From Apostichopus parvimensis (Eukaryota; Echinodermata; Holothuroidea; Aspidochirotida; Stichopodidae), in contig KN890751.1 of NCBI GenBank assembly GCA_000934455.1, positions 25,346 to 89,345 of the forward strand: a stretch of 64,000 bases of DNA, read 5' to 3'. Under the pieces are notes generated by a model. The model searched no databases and was not told the origin of the DNA. It saw nothing but the letters and a program-made list of their open reading frames with translations. Shown piece by piece: positions 11,155 to 23,500 of this stretch (position 1 is the first letter of the stretch; the number at the start of each line of letters is the position of its first letter). A program made the translations under genes and the position numbers.

Positions 11155-11541
11155 ATGTCATTAAAGGTCTCACCGCAAGATAATCATTCCGGAGAGTTTC
11201 TGACAGAGGAAGAAGCCGGCTTCCCCCAAGGAGATGCAAAAGTTGCTTCAAAAAGGAGAAAAAAAACATTTTGGCCATTGCTTTCCACTTTAGTGACCTT
11301 TTCATTATTAAATAATATCATAATCGTAATTGAATATTCATCACACGCTGATGATGTGGCATCCCCCGAAAAAAATGAGAAAAATGGTTTAAGATTGATA
11401 GGAATGATACGTGAAGTACCCAGTATCTATGATACTCGGGGACAAAGCCTGTGTTTTATCTCAAGTAATTGTGTAAAAGAATTTTTTGGGGTTAAAATGG
11501 ATTATCTTTATTTTCAATTTGGTAAGATAAAGCTAGAGTAG
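11155..11541 (+). other. Unassigned 128-codon open frame
   Basis: The frame opens at an ATG at 11155 (it is open further 5' to about 11083) and ends at TAG 11541. The predicted product has an acidic start, a Lys/Arg cluster followed by a hydrophobic stretch (FWPLLSTLVTFSLL onwards, about 23 residues) that could span a membrane, and a polar tail. I recognise no family. No splice or polyadenylation signals mark it as a gene, so chance is the likeliest explanation. Confidence 0.12.
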
Positions 11542-12592
11542 TGTGAAGACAGATTACTGGTTTCATAACAAAAGAAAAAAAGCGCGAAGAAAAAGGAGAA
11601 AAAAAATTGGTGTAATCGAATAGTTAGTTTAATCTTAATCTTAAATTATTGAATGTTTTTCATTGATTTATGTCAGTTGTGATGCTTGGAACAAAGGAAT
11701 TTGTTGATTATGTAAATATCTGTCTAGGACTCTTGTTTGGGTTAGTTAATTGTTTTATGTTTTTGAAGTGTTCTAATAGATTGGTTTGTTGTTGAGAATG
11801 TAAAGTTTTTTTTTTCTTTTCAAATTTAGGATAAGCTTAGCATGAGCTATGTATTACTGTTCCTGAACACCACACTGTACCTTTGTGATGGCATGTGGTA
11901 ACTTCCAGATGCTAAAAGCGAAAGAAAGTTCTTTTTATAAATAACTTTTGATAAGGATCTGAGTTTGTTCTGTGGTAAAGGGTTCTGTGGTGTAGGGTTC
12001 TGCGGTTTAGGGTTAGGATAGCATTCATTTGTAATATAGAGGCAGTTTTATTATGATATTTTTTGTACTTTTGTATTTCAGTGACATCTTATCATGTTCC
12101 TTGTCACACAGAAACAATAACAAAAAATACAATCAATAAATATTAAGAAGAATAAAAAGCAAAAGCAAAAAATTTGGTTAGCCAATTTGTTTGTCCACAG
12201 TCCTGAATGGGTATGAAAGTTGATCTGGGTAATTTGAAGAAAATATGTGAAAAACTGACTTAGATGATATCAACTTGTATTCATTTTATAAAGTAGTTGG
12301 TGCATTTCACAGCATACAGAAGGGGAGGTGGGGTACTGGTTCCTTATACAGTGGAGTCGCAGTAGTGTTTTAGGTTTCAGAGGTAATTTTGGTATCATTG
12401 AAGTAATACCTTAAAGCAGCATATAGGGCACTGGTTCCTAAAAAAGGCAAAATATTAAAATAACAATGTTTTTACTTCTGCTAAGTTTAAGGTAAACCTG
12501 GACCAGTGAAGTAATAATTAGGTGCATTTTCATTTTCGTGTCACAATGAATTTGTAGTACCAACACAAGAAGCTGCATTAACTTTCCTATTA

Positions 12593-13826
12593 CCTCCCTT
12601 CTGAGGGATACTGTAGTTATCTCTCTATTACAGAGAGATCTGCTGGTGTGATGTCACTAATTTATCAGAACCACAGCAAAAAGCCGCTATAAGATCTCTG
12701 TGACTGACTTCTTGTGGATACTGTAGGCAAATTACCTGACCATTACGTCGCTATCTATTGGTGTGATGTCACTTATTTATCAGAACCATAGCAAAAAGCT
12801 GTTTTAAGTTCTCTCAACTTCTCTGTGCCTCCCTTCTTGTGGAAACTGTAGGCAATTACCTGACCATTACATAGCTATCTGCTGGTGTGATGTCACTTAT
12901 TTATCAGAACCATAGCAAAAAGTTGCTTTAAGTTCTCTGTACCTCTCATCTTGGGGATACTGTAGGCAATTACCTGACCATTACATAGCTATTATGCTGG
13001 TGAGATGTCACTAATTTATCAGAACCATAGCAAAAAGCCACTATGCATTCTCTGTGCCTCCCTTCTTGGGGATACTGTAGGCAACTACCCGCCTATTACA
13101 GAGCTATCTGCTGGTAAGATATCACTTATTTATCAGAACCATAGCAAATAGCCGCTTTAAGTTCTCTGTGCCTCCCTTCTTGGGGATACTGTAGGCAAAT
13201 TACCTGACTGTTACATAGCTATCTACTTGTGTACTGTCACTTATTTATCAGAACCATAGCAAAAGGCTGCATTAAGATCTCTGTACCTCCCTTCTTGGGG
13301 ATATTGTAGGCAAATTACCTGACCATTACATAGCTATCTGCTGGTGAGATATCACTTATTTATCAGAACCATAGCAAATAGCTGCTTTAAGTTCTCTGTG
13401 CCACCCTTCTTGGGGATACTGTAGGCAAATTACCTGACCATTACATAGCCATCTGCTGGTGAGATATCACTAGTTTATCAGAACCACAGCAAATAGCGGC
13501 TTCAAGTTCTCTGTACCTCCCTTCTTGGGGATACTGTAGGCAAATTACCTGACCATTACACAGCTATCTGCTGGTGAGATATCACTTATTTACCAGATCC
13601 ACAGCTTAAGCCGCTGTAAGATCTCTGTGCCTCCCTTCTTAGGGATACTATAGGCATTTACCTGACCATTACAGAGCTATCTGCTGGTGAGATATCACTA
13701 GTTTATCACAACCATAGCAAATAGCCACTACAAGTTCTCTCAACTTCTCTGTACCTTTCTTCTTGGGGATACTGTAGGCAATTACCTGACTATTACAGAG
13801 TTGGATCTGCTGGTGAGGTGTCATGG
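12593..13826. repeat. Tandem minisatellite, about 11 copies of a 115-base unit
   Basis: Each unit holds CCTCCCTTCTTGGGGATACT, GTAGGCAAATTACCTGACC, ATTACATAGCTATCTGCTGG, TGAGATATCACTTATTTATC and AGAACCATAGCAAA. Unit starts are near 12593, 12703, 12828, 12942, 13057, 13171, 13286, 13401, 13516, 13630 and 13754. Spacing is 114-115 bases, except for 110 in the first unit and about 124 where two units carry an extra CTCTCAACTT. Copies differ by scattered substitutions. The unit contains no tRNA-like boxes or open frame that persists from copy to copy. Confidence 0.95.
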
Positions 13827-16800
13827 TCACTGCTTACAGCCTTCATATAGAGGATCAATTTATGACTGGGCAACACTCTCCTTGACATGTTTATAGGCAC
13901 TTGTATGTATGACCATGTAACCATATGGCTGAATATCCCCATACCATGGGCATCTGTAGGAGGAGCAAAAGAAATGAATGGATAAACTTTTAGACCTCCC
14001 ACCTTTATACTTCTATGAAGAGAACGCAATGGGAATCATTGACTTTCTCCATGGACTAGGTTATACCGAAGACCTCTTCGTCGTAGGAAATAAGGTTTTG
14101 GTAGCAAAATGACGTAAAGTTGAATGTCATCTTGAAGGACGCAGAGAAACAAGCCACGTGTGGGACCATGCAGCTGCTATGTTGAGTTAAAAAGTGTTAT
14201 GAAACATCACATTGAAGTTGCTTTCCGGTAAACTGACACTTTCATGTCCCGTCTTCGTCGAGATGGATTTCATATCATTGCAGTATCTTTGTTTTTTATC
14301 TGAAGTAGTAACTTTGCTTCAAGTTGTGTTTGAACAGATGCTGGACGAATTCAAGCTTACATTATTATGCACAGAATAAATGTTAAAATGTGAAACACCA
14401 TTGAATTATAGGTCTTCAACTCCTTTGGAGTCCCCTTTTCCTCCCCTATCCCATCCACCCTCCCCTCTCCCATCCCCCTACCCCCCCACTCTCTGCAAAA
14501 CATTTATGGCATCAAACTGATAAATCACTTCTTGTAAACACTACCAATAAACTTGATGCTTTTAAGTTTATCTTAGCAGAGGTGAAAAGGTCAACTACTT
14601 TGTGTTTTCGGGTTTAGTTATGCAATGCAAGGACAGAGTAGCTTTGTAACAATTTTACAAAACAAACTTTCAAACGTATAAATGAGCAGCAGAAAACCAC
14701 TAAATCGGGTAAGGACCTGATCTTTCCTGTTAGCCAACCTGTCAGATTAAACACTACTACAGTAGTTAGTATAGTAGTCTTTGTCTCAGGACGAGAACTA
14801 GCCCTCCCCTGGTTAAGCCAGAGGCGATCAGATTGGCGCTGTGACTGACTTTAACACTTTTAAGAGGTCAAGAGTTAACATTAACTTTGACCTCAGTAGT
14901 ACTATTGTATATTAAACAGTGTAACTTTGTAGGATTTAACCTTCTGTATAAAGACAGTGGTCAAAACCTGCTGGCCCAGTTTTAATATTAACAAAGAGAG
15001 GGAAAGAGAGAGAGATAACCTTGGCTTAATTATCGGACATGACATGACAAGGCTAATGCTTTCTGAACTCTAGATCCATCACTTGAAAAATGGTTTATGA
15101 TATAGAACAGTAATTTTTCATTCAGAGTGGAGGAGGGGTTATTTAGTAGATTCTATGAAATGAGAATGGTGCTGTATCGAAGGTAGCATAGCAATAACGT
15201 TTCTTTTACTTGCTATTTCTCAACGATCACCCTTCTGTCATAGATGCCATCTTCACTCGTCTCCCATTTTGCTTTGAAAGGACTATGTCAAGTAAATATT
15301 GAAACGTGGGAAGATCTTTTTTCGTTGGTGGGGTATATATATATCTCTGTAATGAGTGACATGTTGCAATTCCAAGGGGATGGAGGGTTGGCTAGGGAGG
15401 TAGGAGAACAGAGAGAGAGAGGAGAGGTGTAGAAGGGGCAAAGGGTTGGAAGTAGGGAAAGGTTGAGGAGTTAGAATCAATTTTGTGAATGTTATTGTAT
15501 CACCATTGGACAATATTACAATGTTTATTAATGTTTATTATGTGTACCCAGCTGATATTGCACTTCATCATCTGTTGGAGGCTAAATTGCTTCATTCCTC
15601 CACTATGCTTATAGCTGTGGCCTAAACGATGAGATGGCAACCACTTGTTTTTTTTTTCATTTTCTGGGGTGTTTTCAAGCCAAAAGATGGACCTTCAGAC
15701 AAGAGTTAATCCTGATTGTCAGTTTTTAGCAAGATCCTTTTAATACCCCCGAGATGATTCATCATGTACCCAATCGAAAACTCTGGTTGTCTCTGTTAGA
15801 TCTTAAAAAGTTCACTCCAGAGGAATGCTGGGAATGGTAATTCGACCATGTGGCACAACCTTGCATGATGATGTCAAAGACTTAAATTCAACTTCAGATC
15901 CAAATCTCACGTGGGTGTTCCATTGGATATCTAATCCACTTGTAAATGCCATTTTGTCTTCAACCTCCTAACCCCCTCAACCCCCCCCCCCCATCCGTCC
16001 TACTCATTATTAAATCAATTGTTATTATTTCCATTCAAAATCTGGGACAGTACTAATTAACTGTGATATGGGTTTCATTCCCGTCCACGGCAAATGTTGC
16101 AGTCAGATTATAAGAAGACTCAGAGAGTTCTTTCCATGCTGACAACCCTCCGCCCACAGGATGTGATCAACAAATGTTATGATTTAAAAAACTACCTTGC
16201 TTTTTTTCTCTCCGTCCTCGTAAAGTGCAGCCGAGCAGGGCTCGTGGATGCTCCGTAAATTGATTCAAGACATCGTCTTCCTCTGCACCTGACTGAATCT
16301 AATTTAAATTCCTCCACAAGCCGCCCTCCCCCATCAAAAAGAAGAAGGAAAAAAACAGTGTATGGTAGATGCATTACTTTTATAATACCAGGTGAATGCC
16401 CTGGTAGACTGCTGCCGCTGCCCCATGCAAGTAGGGTTAATATTATGTCTTGGGATTCACGCTGAAGAGATGATGGCATGGCCGGGCTCATCCCATATGT
16501 CGTTGCTTCACAGTTCACTAACAGATATCGGTTGCGATGAGGGGGGCATGAGGAAACCTACCTCAATAAATTTGAGAAAAGAGTTTGGAAGACCAGGTGC
16601 TGTATTGTGGGCACTCCAGGTTATAGATCCTATGGGATTAGCAGATTATAACTTTAGAAACAATGATTGATCATCTCGAACAGTCTGTCGGAGCTCTCCC
16701 TTCTCCGGCTGAATTTAAACGGAATAGGTCAGACGGCGGATAACATGTATACATGCTCATTTGTTAATAGTCGTGTTACGTAGTTCGGTGCTCGTGTGGA

Positions 16801-18135
16801 GATACGGTATATACTGTACTGTCACCATAGAAGAAATCCCTCGTTAGAGATGGACCCTACCCCTAGCGGTAAAAAAGGCTAACATCCACCAAAATGGTAT
16901 AGATATATGCAGATTAAAGTTTTCAATGTAAGGGATAAAGGAGTCTAAACTTTAAACAAATGTACATCACAGAGCAAGTCAAAAGGAACACATTACTGTA
17001 GTCCCAAACTTCCCATTTTGCTAGCTCGTTCCCTTGCTGAGGTAAATAATTTTGAAACTTGTTCAGATTTTCTTCAGATTTAATGGACATTGTGCAATAG
17101 TTTGTGATATCAAAGAGGGACAAACATCTCAAACTATCTTTGTTTTTTCATTATTTCCCTTGATGCAATGGTGAACCTCTGCATAATAGAAATCAGTGTT
17201 TAATTGTGATGAAGTCATGTGATCACACATTACCAATTGATATGACAACATCTTCTCACACAATTGAATTATTTTTCATATTCATTTCAATTTTAGTGAA
17301 GAACAAAAGCAACTGGTGGTGTGGTCCATGAATGACATCACAGATTACTGTGCAGTTGCACTTATCCGAATGAAGTGAATAAGACTGTTATATGTTATAT
17401 CTCAACAACATGCTAAAAGAATTGAAGTTTGGTCAATTGTACTACGTTTCACAAAAGCTCTGTGTCTTATTTGCAAGAATTTAAGTGTTTCAGCAAACTT
17501 CAAGAACCTTGCTAAGAAGAAATAACAGTTTCCAAGAAGAATAAACATGCTGTATTTCAAACGACAGAAATGTTTTAAAACATAAGCAGAAAAGATAAAA
17601 GTTCAATGGAGACATTAAAGTATGTTACTATACTTTTAATTTTAGTATAATGTCTAAAAAAAACTAAATTTCCCTAACAACAAACAATTTTTGCAAATAA
17701 CATTGTTCACCTAACAAACTATGCAGAAACTGACTGTGACATTACAGTATAAGTCTAAGTCTAAGTCTGGTTTAAGCCCATGGATGACTGATTTAAAATG
17801 TATATTTTCTTCACAGGTGTCTCCAATCCGTATACATGTGCACTTTTCCATCTACATAACCTACATTAATTGGTAACATGTTATTGCTACACCCCTCCCC
17901 CCTCCCTCTTTGACACACTGCAGGATCATCATCCATTTGCTCTTCATTTCGAATCTACCATTCAGATATCAAAACACCTTTGTTAGAGGTTTGCAACCAG
18001 AAATGTCTACTGTAGTTGGGTTCTTATTCCAGTTTTATTCTTATTGAATCACATATTTGATCTTTGACCAAATTGTCTAAACATGAAGCAAGCAATGAAG
18101 TCATCCCTTGAATTTTCCATTCAGAATGTATGAAT
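13827..18135. other. No confirmed gene
   Basis: Holds a C-rich tract (14430-14490), a GA-rich patch (14995-15015 and 15410-15440), a C run near 15979, and a GC-richer segment (16190-16720) open on both strands but without a recognised product. It may include 5' UTR introns or regulatory sequence of the gene beginning at 18.4-18.7 kb. Confidence 0.4.
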
Positions 18136-18330
18136 GAATGTGTAAAAGTAAGTTGGCCTGAGGTTGCGATCCTAACAGGATCGAAACCTTCTGTTACTGA
18201 CACTTTTCATTCAGCCTCTGAAGTAGATCCTGCTAGGATCGAAACGTCAGGCCAACAATACTTTTACACATTCTCTCACACAGGCTCTTTAGTGGATAGG
18301 CAGTTTGCTAACAGTTTTGTTTTATTTAGA
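18136..18330 (+). repeat. Dispersed repeat, copy B, with terminal inverted arms
   Basis: The left arm GAATGTGTAAAAGTA-AGTTGGCCTGA (18136-18161) is the inverse of the right arm TCAGGCCAAC..TACTTTTACACATTC (18248-18273). Inside are two hairpins, GATCCTAACAGGATC (18168-18182) and GATCCTGCTAGGATC (18226-18240), each followed by GAAAC. From 18187 on it matches copy A at 1603. Copy B has CTGAAGT where copy A has CTGAAGA. It lies about 150 bases upstream of the probable 5' UTR exon. Confidence 0.7.
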
Positions 18331-18394
18331 ATGAATGAATGAATGTATGAATGAATGAGTGAGTGAGTGAGTGCATGAATGAATGAATGAATTT
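18329..18394. repeat. (GAAT)n / (GAGT)n microsatellite
   Basis: Runs of GAAT and GAGT units make up this block, which begins where repeat copy B ends. It probably grew from the tail of that element. Confidence 0.9.
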
Positions 18395-18416
18395 AAATTC
18401 AGAATGAAGAGACAGT

Positions 18417-18488
18417 GCTTGGTGGACATTGACCTGTTGTACAGTAGTTTAGGAAGATCGGAAAGTGCATTTTTCTTATCGCGGTCAG
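18417..18488 (+). other. Candidate 5' UTR exon end and short intron (18489-18609)
   Basis: The sequence ends in GGTCAG|GTAAGTATC, a consensus donor. A T-rich acceptor, TTTTTTCCTTTTGGCAG, ends at 18609, giving a 121-base intron directly before the coding exon. The exon's 5' end is not determined and I see no TATA box. The donor word also occurs in a dispersed repeat in this window, so chance is possible. The acceptor at 18609 is good on its own. Confidence 0.4.
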
Positions 18489-18620
18489 GTAAGTATCGGG
18501 GATGTTTATAACGAAACCAATAAGGTTTTTACGATTGTAGTGAGATTTTCTGCTATCTTCAACTTGTTACAAGTTGTCTTGACGCCTTTCATTTTTTTCC
18601 TTTTGGCAGGAGAGTTGTTA

Positions 18621-18647
18621 ATGAACCCTGTCGACAACATTTTCTGA
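18621..18647 (+). promoter_or_regulatory. Upstream ORF in the 5' leader (8 codons)
   Basis: ATG 18621 to TGA 18647 encodes MNPVDNIF. It lies 11 bases after the predicted acceptor and 53 bases before the better main start (18700). It overlaps no main-frame codon. Such short upstream frames often lower translation of the main frame. Whether this one does is inference and depends on the acceptor at 18609 being used. Confidence 0.4.
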
Positions 18648-18687
18648 AAGGGTTCTCCAGGTCGTAAACTGCAGTGGCAAGTCCTTG

Positions 18688-19834
18688 ATGAATTTCAGAA
18701 TGGAGGTTACCTCTGTGGATATGAGAGAGGTAAGATCTCCAGATGTTGCCATGGATACTTCAGCAAACAGCCCCGAAGCAATGGCAATGTCTCTCTTCCA
18801 AGATCAGGATATGGAAGTGGCTGCTCATTCCCCTCAGGTGCAACCCTTGGTTTCCCAAGGCGAAAACCAAGGCGACCCCTTGGAGCAAATGATCCAGTCT
18901 ATCCAAGTGGTCGATCAGCCCTTGCTTCATCAAGAACAACAACAACATCAACATCAGCATCAACATCAGCATCAACATCAACAACTGCCTCAGCAACAAC
19001 AGCCGCAGCCAGTCAGTCAGGAAAATCTGTTGAAATTTGGGCAGGACATGAACACAGGGGGTATTACATTAAACTGTGGTAATAACCAGACTGTTCAGAA
19101 TCTTTTGGGCCAATTCTTAAACCCTATGGCCCAGCAGGCTCAAAATGGTACCCACCATCTTATACAAGCCGCGGACGGTAGTTTCCAATTGATAAACACA
19201 AACGGCGGTATTTTGCAAAACCTACCGACCGGTTCGAACAACATCGCACTGACGACAGACACAAACTCCGCTCCGGTCACGACCCCTTTCGTTCTGCAGC
19301 AGGCCAATCAGGCCGGAGCCACGCAACCTATGCTGTTGAATCCAAACACGTTTCTCTTAAACCCAGGAGCGACAGTGTCTCCACAGACTTTCATCCTGAA
19401 CCCGATCGCTATACCAAATCAAGCCAATCAGACGGCCGCAAATAACACCACGTTCTTCGTCGCGTCTGCAAATCTCGGATCAGGGAACACCACTTTCTTA
19501 ACAAACTTAAACGCCGCCCCGCTTCAGACGACCGTGGATGCAAATGCGGGCGGTGGCAACAACAATGCAACAGTACTCTTAACTGCACCGGCTAACGTCG
19601 GAGGAGACCCGAACGCAATCTTACTACAACCGGAAACCAAAACCAACAACGTGCCTGTCACCTCGACTTCTGTAGGTCCCGCTGACGTCAAACCTTTCAG
19701 CAACTCAGGGTTACGGAGGAGCCTCGGAACAAGGTCCTCTCAGAAGAAGACTGTTCAAGAACTTCTCAAGGAGGACGAACAGAAGAGGGTCCAAGTCGAT
19801 TCGGAGGCTTTGGATCTGGAGAAGACTAGAGACA
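18688..19834 (+). CDS. MRTF-like SRF coactivator, 5' coding exon (Gln/Asn-rich amino terminus)
   Basis: This exon encodes the amino-terminal 382 codons of a protein that appears to continue at 62257. ATG 18688 has a weak context. In-frame ATG 18700 (CAGAATGG, A at -3, G at +4) is probably the real start. An in-frame TGA at 18622 shows the frame does not extend upstream. Counted from 18688: acidic, Met-rich start (1-60), His-Gln repeat (about 82-107), long Gln/Asn/Thr-rich region with LLNP and TFILNP repeats (about 214-240), and a charged end with KKTVQELLKEDEQK (about 350-363). It ends at the donor ACA|GTGAGT in phase 1. Unspliced, it would stop at TAA 19843. The low-complexity Gln-rich composition suits a transcriptional activation region in the nucleus. 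GC and CpG content are clearly above the surroundings. The MRTF assignment rests on the RPEL exon. Alone, this exon matches no family I can name. Confidence 0.8.
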
Positions 19835-19964
19835 GTGAGTATTAATGTTTTTTTTTCTATAGAGCGGAGAAATGACGTACCTAAAGTAGCATTGTTTGCA
19901 AGCGTCGTTGGTAGTGGGTATGACAAGCCCGGTGCGCAATTATTAAAAAAAAATGCATTTATCG

Positions 19965-20245
19965 CAGGTTAACTCAGTTCATCGTTATCGACTGCTAAAG
20001 TGTGTTTTTCTTGAAAAACAGTCTTTCACGCCTATTGTGCAATAATTCAATAAACTCAGCCAAAAGCAGGTTTTTTTCCAATAAACACAACTTTTTGTTA
20101 AACTCAGTTTGTCGACTTGGAAAACAACGTTTTTCAATTGATCTGCAAAACCATGTTTTTGAAAACTGTTTTTCGTGATAAACTCTCTTTATTGCTTGGA
20201 AAAACTGTGTCTATGGGCGATAAACTGAGTTTTTGCACATTGGAC
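19965..20245. repeat. Degenerate repeat of TAAACTCAG and GAAAAAC words
   Basis: Variants of (A/T)TAAACTCAGTTT occur near 19970, 20050, 20097, 20178 and 20219, alternating with GTTTTTC and GGAAAAAC words that can pair with each other. Spacing is irregular (40-80 bases). This could be a decayed tandem repeat or a structured RNA. I know no family that fits. Confidence 0.35.
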
Positions 20246-20304
20246 TTGCCATAAGTGGATGCTCTCTCTCCACCTTCAATCTACTTTGTTAGTTAACAGA
20301 GAAA

Positions 20305-20395
20305 ATGGAGTGTTGGGTACAAGTTAAAGACTATGTGGACTGCTGCGACTGGGTAAACTCACAGAAAAAAATTACCTCTTTTGATCACATGACAG
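20305..20395 (+). other. Candidate alternative first exon 1
   Basis: ATG 20305 has a strong context (AAAATGG). The frame runs 30 codons (MECWVQVKDYVDCCDWV onwards) to a CAG|GTAAGA donor at 20395 and ends in phase 1, as the RPEL exon at 62257 requires. The peptide is Cys/Asp-rich and unfamiliar. Start plus donor in the right phase can occur by chance, so support is limited. Confidence 0.25.
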
Positions 20396-20599
20396 GTAAG
20401 ACATGCAAGAGGTCGGCCTTGATTAAAGTTGGAGAAAGTCAATCTTTGATGCCCTCAAAAACAAGCCAGGGCATTAACATAATGTGTGAATGCCACATTC
20501 TTATACCCATTCTTCAAGTGGAAGCAACTGTGAATTGTGATGTAATTGGTATTTTTGTTCACAGAATGACTACCGGAAGGAAATAAGTAGATGTACAAA

Positions 20600-23500
20600 T
20601 GTGGAATTAGCGTTGACGATTCCATTTTAAACACTTATCTTCCTCATAGTCCCCCTCCCCCCCCCACTTTTTTTTCATCTCTCAGTGTCCATTTTTTTCC
20701 CACCCTAACTTAACCCGGGTCTTTCTTCCTGGTTCCCAGTTTACCGATTTCCCTTCCTACCTCCTACTAGTCCAGCCTGCCTAGGTTTTGTCACCCCATC
20801 CACTCTCCTGCAGTTATTTTTTCTCCAGTTCCCCCCTTCTATGTCTAGTGGTGACACACTCCCTGAATGAAGTCAAATGGAAGAACCCTGGACTGGGTTC
20901 CTTGAAAACGAGATTCATTACGAATAAATACATCATAGAGAGAGAGAGAGAGAGAGGTGGAGAGTCAGTTACAATAATATACATGGCTATAGAGATATGT
21001 AAAGGGACATAGGGTTTATATTGCCATTTACACTGATCTATAGAAACTTACCCCAAAAACTTATCAGTGATCTTGTTTTATTGAAGGTAATGATTTGGCT
21101 CTGTTTAGTCAAAGCTAGTGAAAGGTTTGAGTCAAAAAATGACCAAAGGTAGAAAGCTTCTCTTCTGGTAGAAAAAAAAAAAGAAGAAAAAAATACGCAA
21201 GCTGCTGCTGCTTGCATGGTTAGGATAAACAAAGCCATGCTTGGCTGTCATCCCCTCCTCCTTCTCTTTCATAATTTTAGGTTTCTGTTTATGTATGTAA
21301 GACTGAAGAGATGAGCCCTGTGACCTCAGCTCTGACTCGGGGCAGTATTTCATCAAATCCTCCCCGCTTAGAGAACTGTGGCAGTACATTCTCTGGTTAG
21401 AAAAGCGGCAGTTTTATGGAGAATCGTAGATCTATGGAGAAAGTGAAAGCTGGAATAACTCAAGGAATGAATAATGGATCTATAGCTGGGGTAGGATGAT
21501 CATGATGATGCATCTAAAACAATGAAGCAATCTTTGCAAGCAATGCTTATAATGGGCTTCATATGGGCTTCTTTCAGCTCGGAATAATGTGAACTGATAA
21601 AATCAAAAGTTGGGGTTCATTAGGATAAAAATAGAAAACATAAATGGGAGTGGAAGCCATGAATATTTGTATTAACAAGATTATACTATTGTTAGTTTCC
21701 CTACTGGTGGAAGGTTTTAATGTTTTGTTTTGGTAGAGTAACAACAACATGGATACAAAGTTTGAAGTAGTTTAGTAGATATACATGTATCAAACCTTTA
21801 CAAGTGTTTACAAATTTGCAGTCATTATTGTTCGAAATTAAACTGGAAATGCATCTTAAGTCGTATGTTAGTCGTAATCAGTGTTGTCTTTAATAGCTGA
21901 CTGTACTTGGCATTGTATTGCAAGTCATATAACAAACTAAATGTTACATCAGTTGTTATTTAGTCGTAAGTAATGTTGCAGTACATATAGTCACTCATGT
22001 ACAAATCAGGGTATACTAGTCATGTACATGACTTGTGCTATGTCATTGGTTTATTAGACATCAACATCATCCTGCTGGTGTGCAAGTCATTCTCAAAAAA
22101 AAAGCTATTTGCATAATTTCCTTTTGGTAGATTATTATTGAAGTACAAATTTCTAATATATCAGTGTTGCTCATTAGCACAACATTTCTAGTGTTAACTT
22201 TACATAATGACGACAATTAAACAAAGCGGGGGGGGGGGGGATTTTTCTGATTTGTTTTGCATGTGAATAAATACTGACATGAAAAGTGGCTCGGGGTCAA
22301 AATATCAAATTTCAAATGGATTCATTAATGGGTATGTTGATACTTAAACTAATGATAGGATATTCATGTTAAGAACTTTTAACATTTTAGATTTAACATA
22401 CATAAATATGCAAAATTCATCTCTATAACAGAAAATAAACGTTGATATATAAACAAAGAAAGACACCAGCAAATTATTCAAGGGTCATGTGACAGGATGA
22501 TGTCATATGCTTGCTCAAGTCTTCAGTTTTGAATGTGAAGGAATGGAAAATGACATTGCCTTCTTACTTTAGTTGTGTGGAGAAGTTGCTCAGTCAGTCA
22601 TTAATGTTAGCATATCTATCACGTAGAATAATGTTTGGTTTGCTTCTCTTTTAAACACTTGCCCAGTAAGGGTCATTTGGTCACAAAAATATCTCATAGA
22701 TTATCTTAGGTTCGGTCAATTGCCATCTTGTTTTAATTACAGACTTGTTAGGTTCGGTAAAATTTCAAATATATGCAAAATGCTGCTTGAAAATGTTTCA
22801 ATGTATCTTAGTCAAAGTAGCCAGTGTCATAAAAATGGGGTCAATGATATATGCTGTGTGTAAACAGTAGCAGCATCACAAAACTATAAACTGGAGATAG
22901 GACCCTTACTATCAGCACAGTTGCCTAAACTAGTTCTTGGTAAGAACCAAATGTGTGTCAAAGATGATGCCATTGGAGACAATATGTGCACAGATCTCTA
23001 TTTATCACATGGCATGTAGACGCTGCATTTATCATGCACTGTTGTGGCATGGCGGAGGTCTACACTCTTTCGTAAATTGTGCCTTGCCGTGGCATTAGAC
23101 GTGGTTTTATCTGACGTTCAATGGATTCTAGTCATGTGTGCGGTTTGTAAATTAAATTACCACACATAGCATACATGACTTCATTTACCAATGCGTCTGC
23201 TAGCTTCAGTCCTCTTGCAACTGTTAAATTTAAGATGGCGATAAGTAGTTATAGTGACAGCCATGGAAATGTGCAGTCATAACAGAACAGAGCAGACAAG
23301 CTCGATGACATAACACGACCTAGTTTTGACACATTTGGTGCTTATTGTTGGACTGGCCTATCTTTCAAATATCAGATACCGTTACTGTAGCAACGATGCT
23401 CTCATTCTCAAGAACCTAAACTTGGACAAACTTAGTATTTGCATGGTGGAATGCTCTGATGACATATGCAATTAATCAATAACAAAGGCCATTGTTATGA

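Noticed and set aside
18760-18999. 79-residue minus-strand Leu/Met-rich frame
   Set aside because: It is the antisense shadow of the His-Gln repeat in the coding exon.
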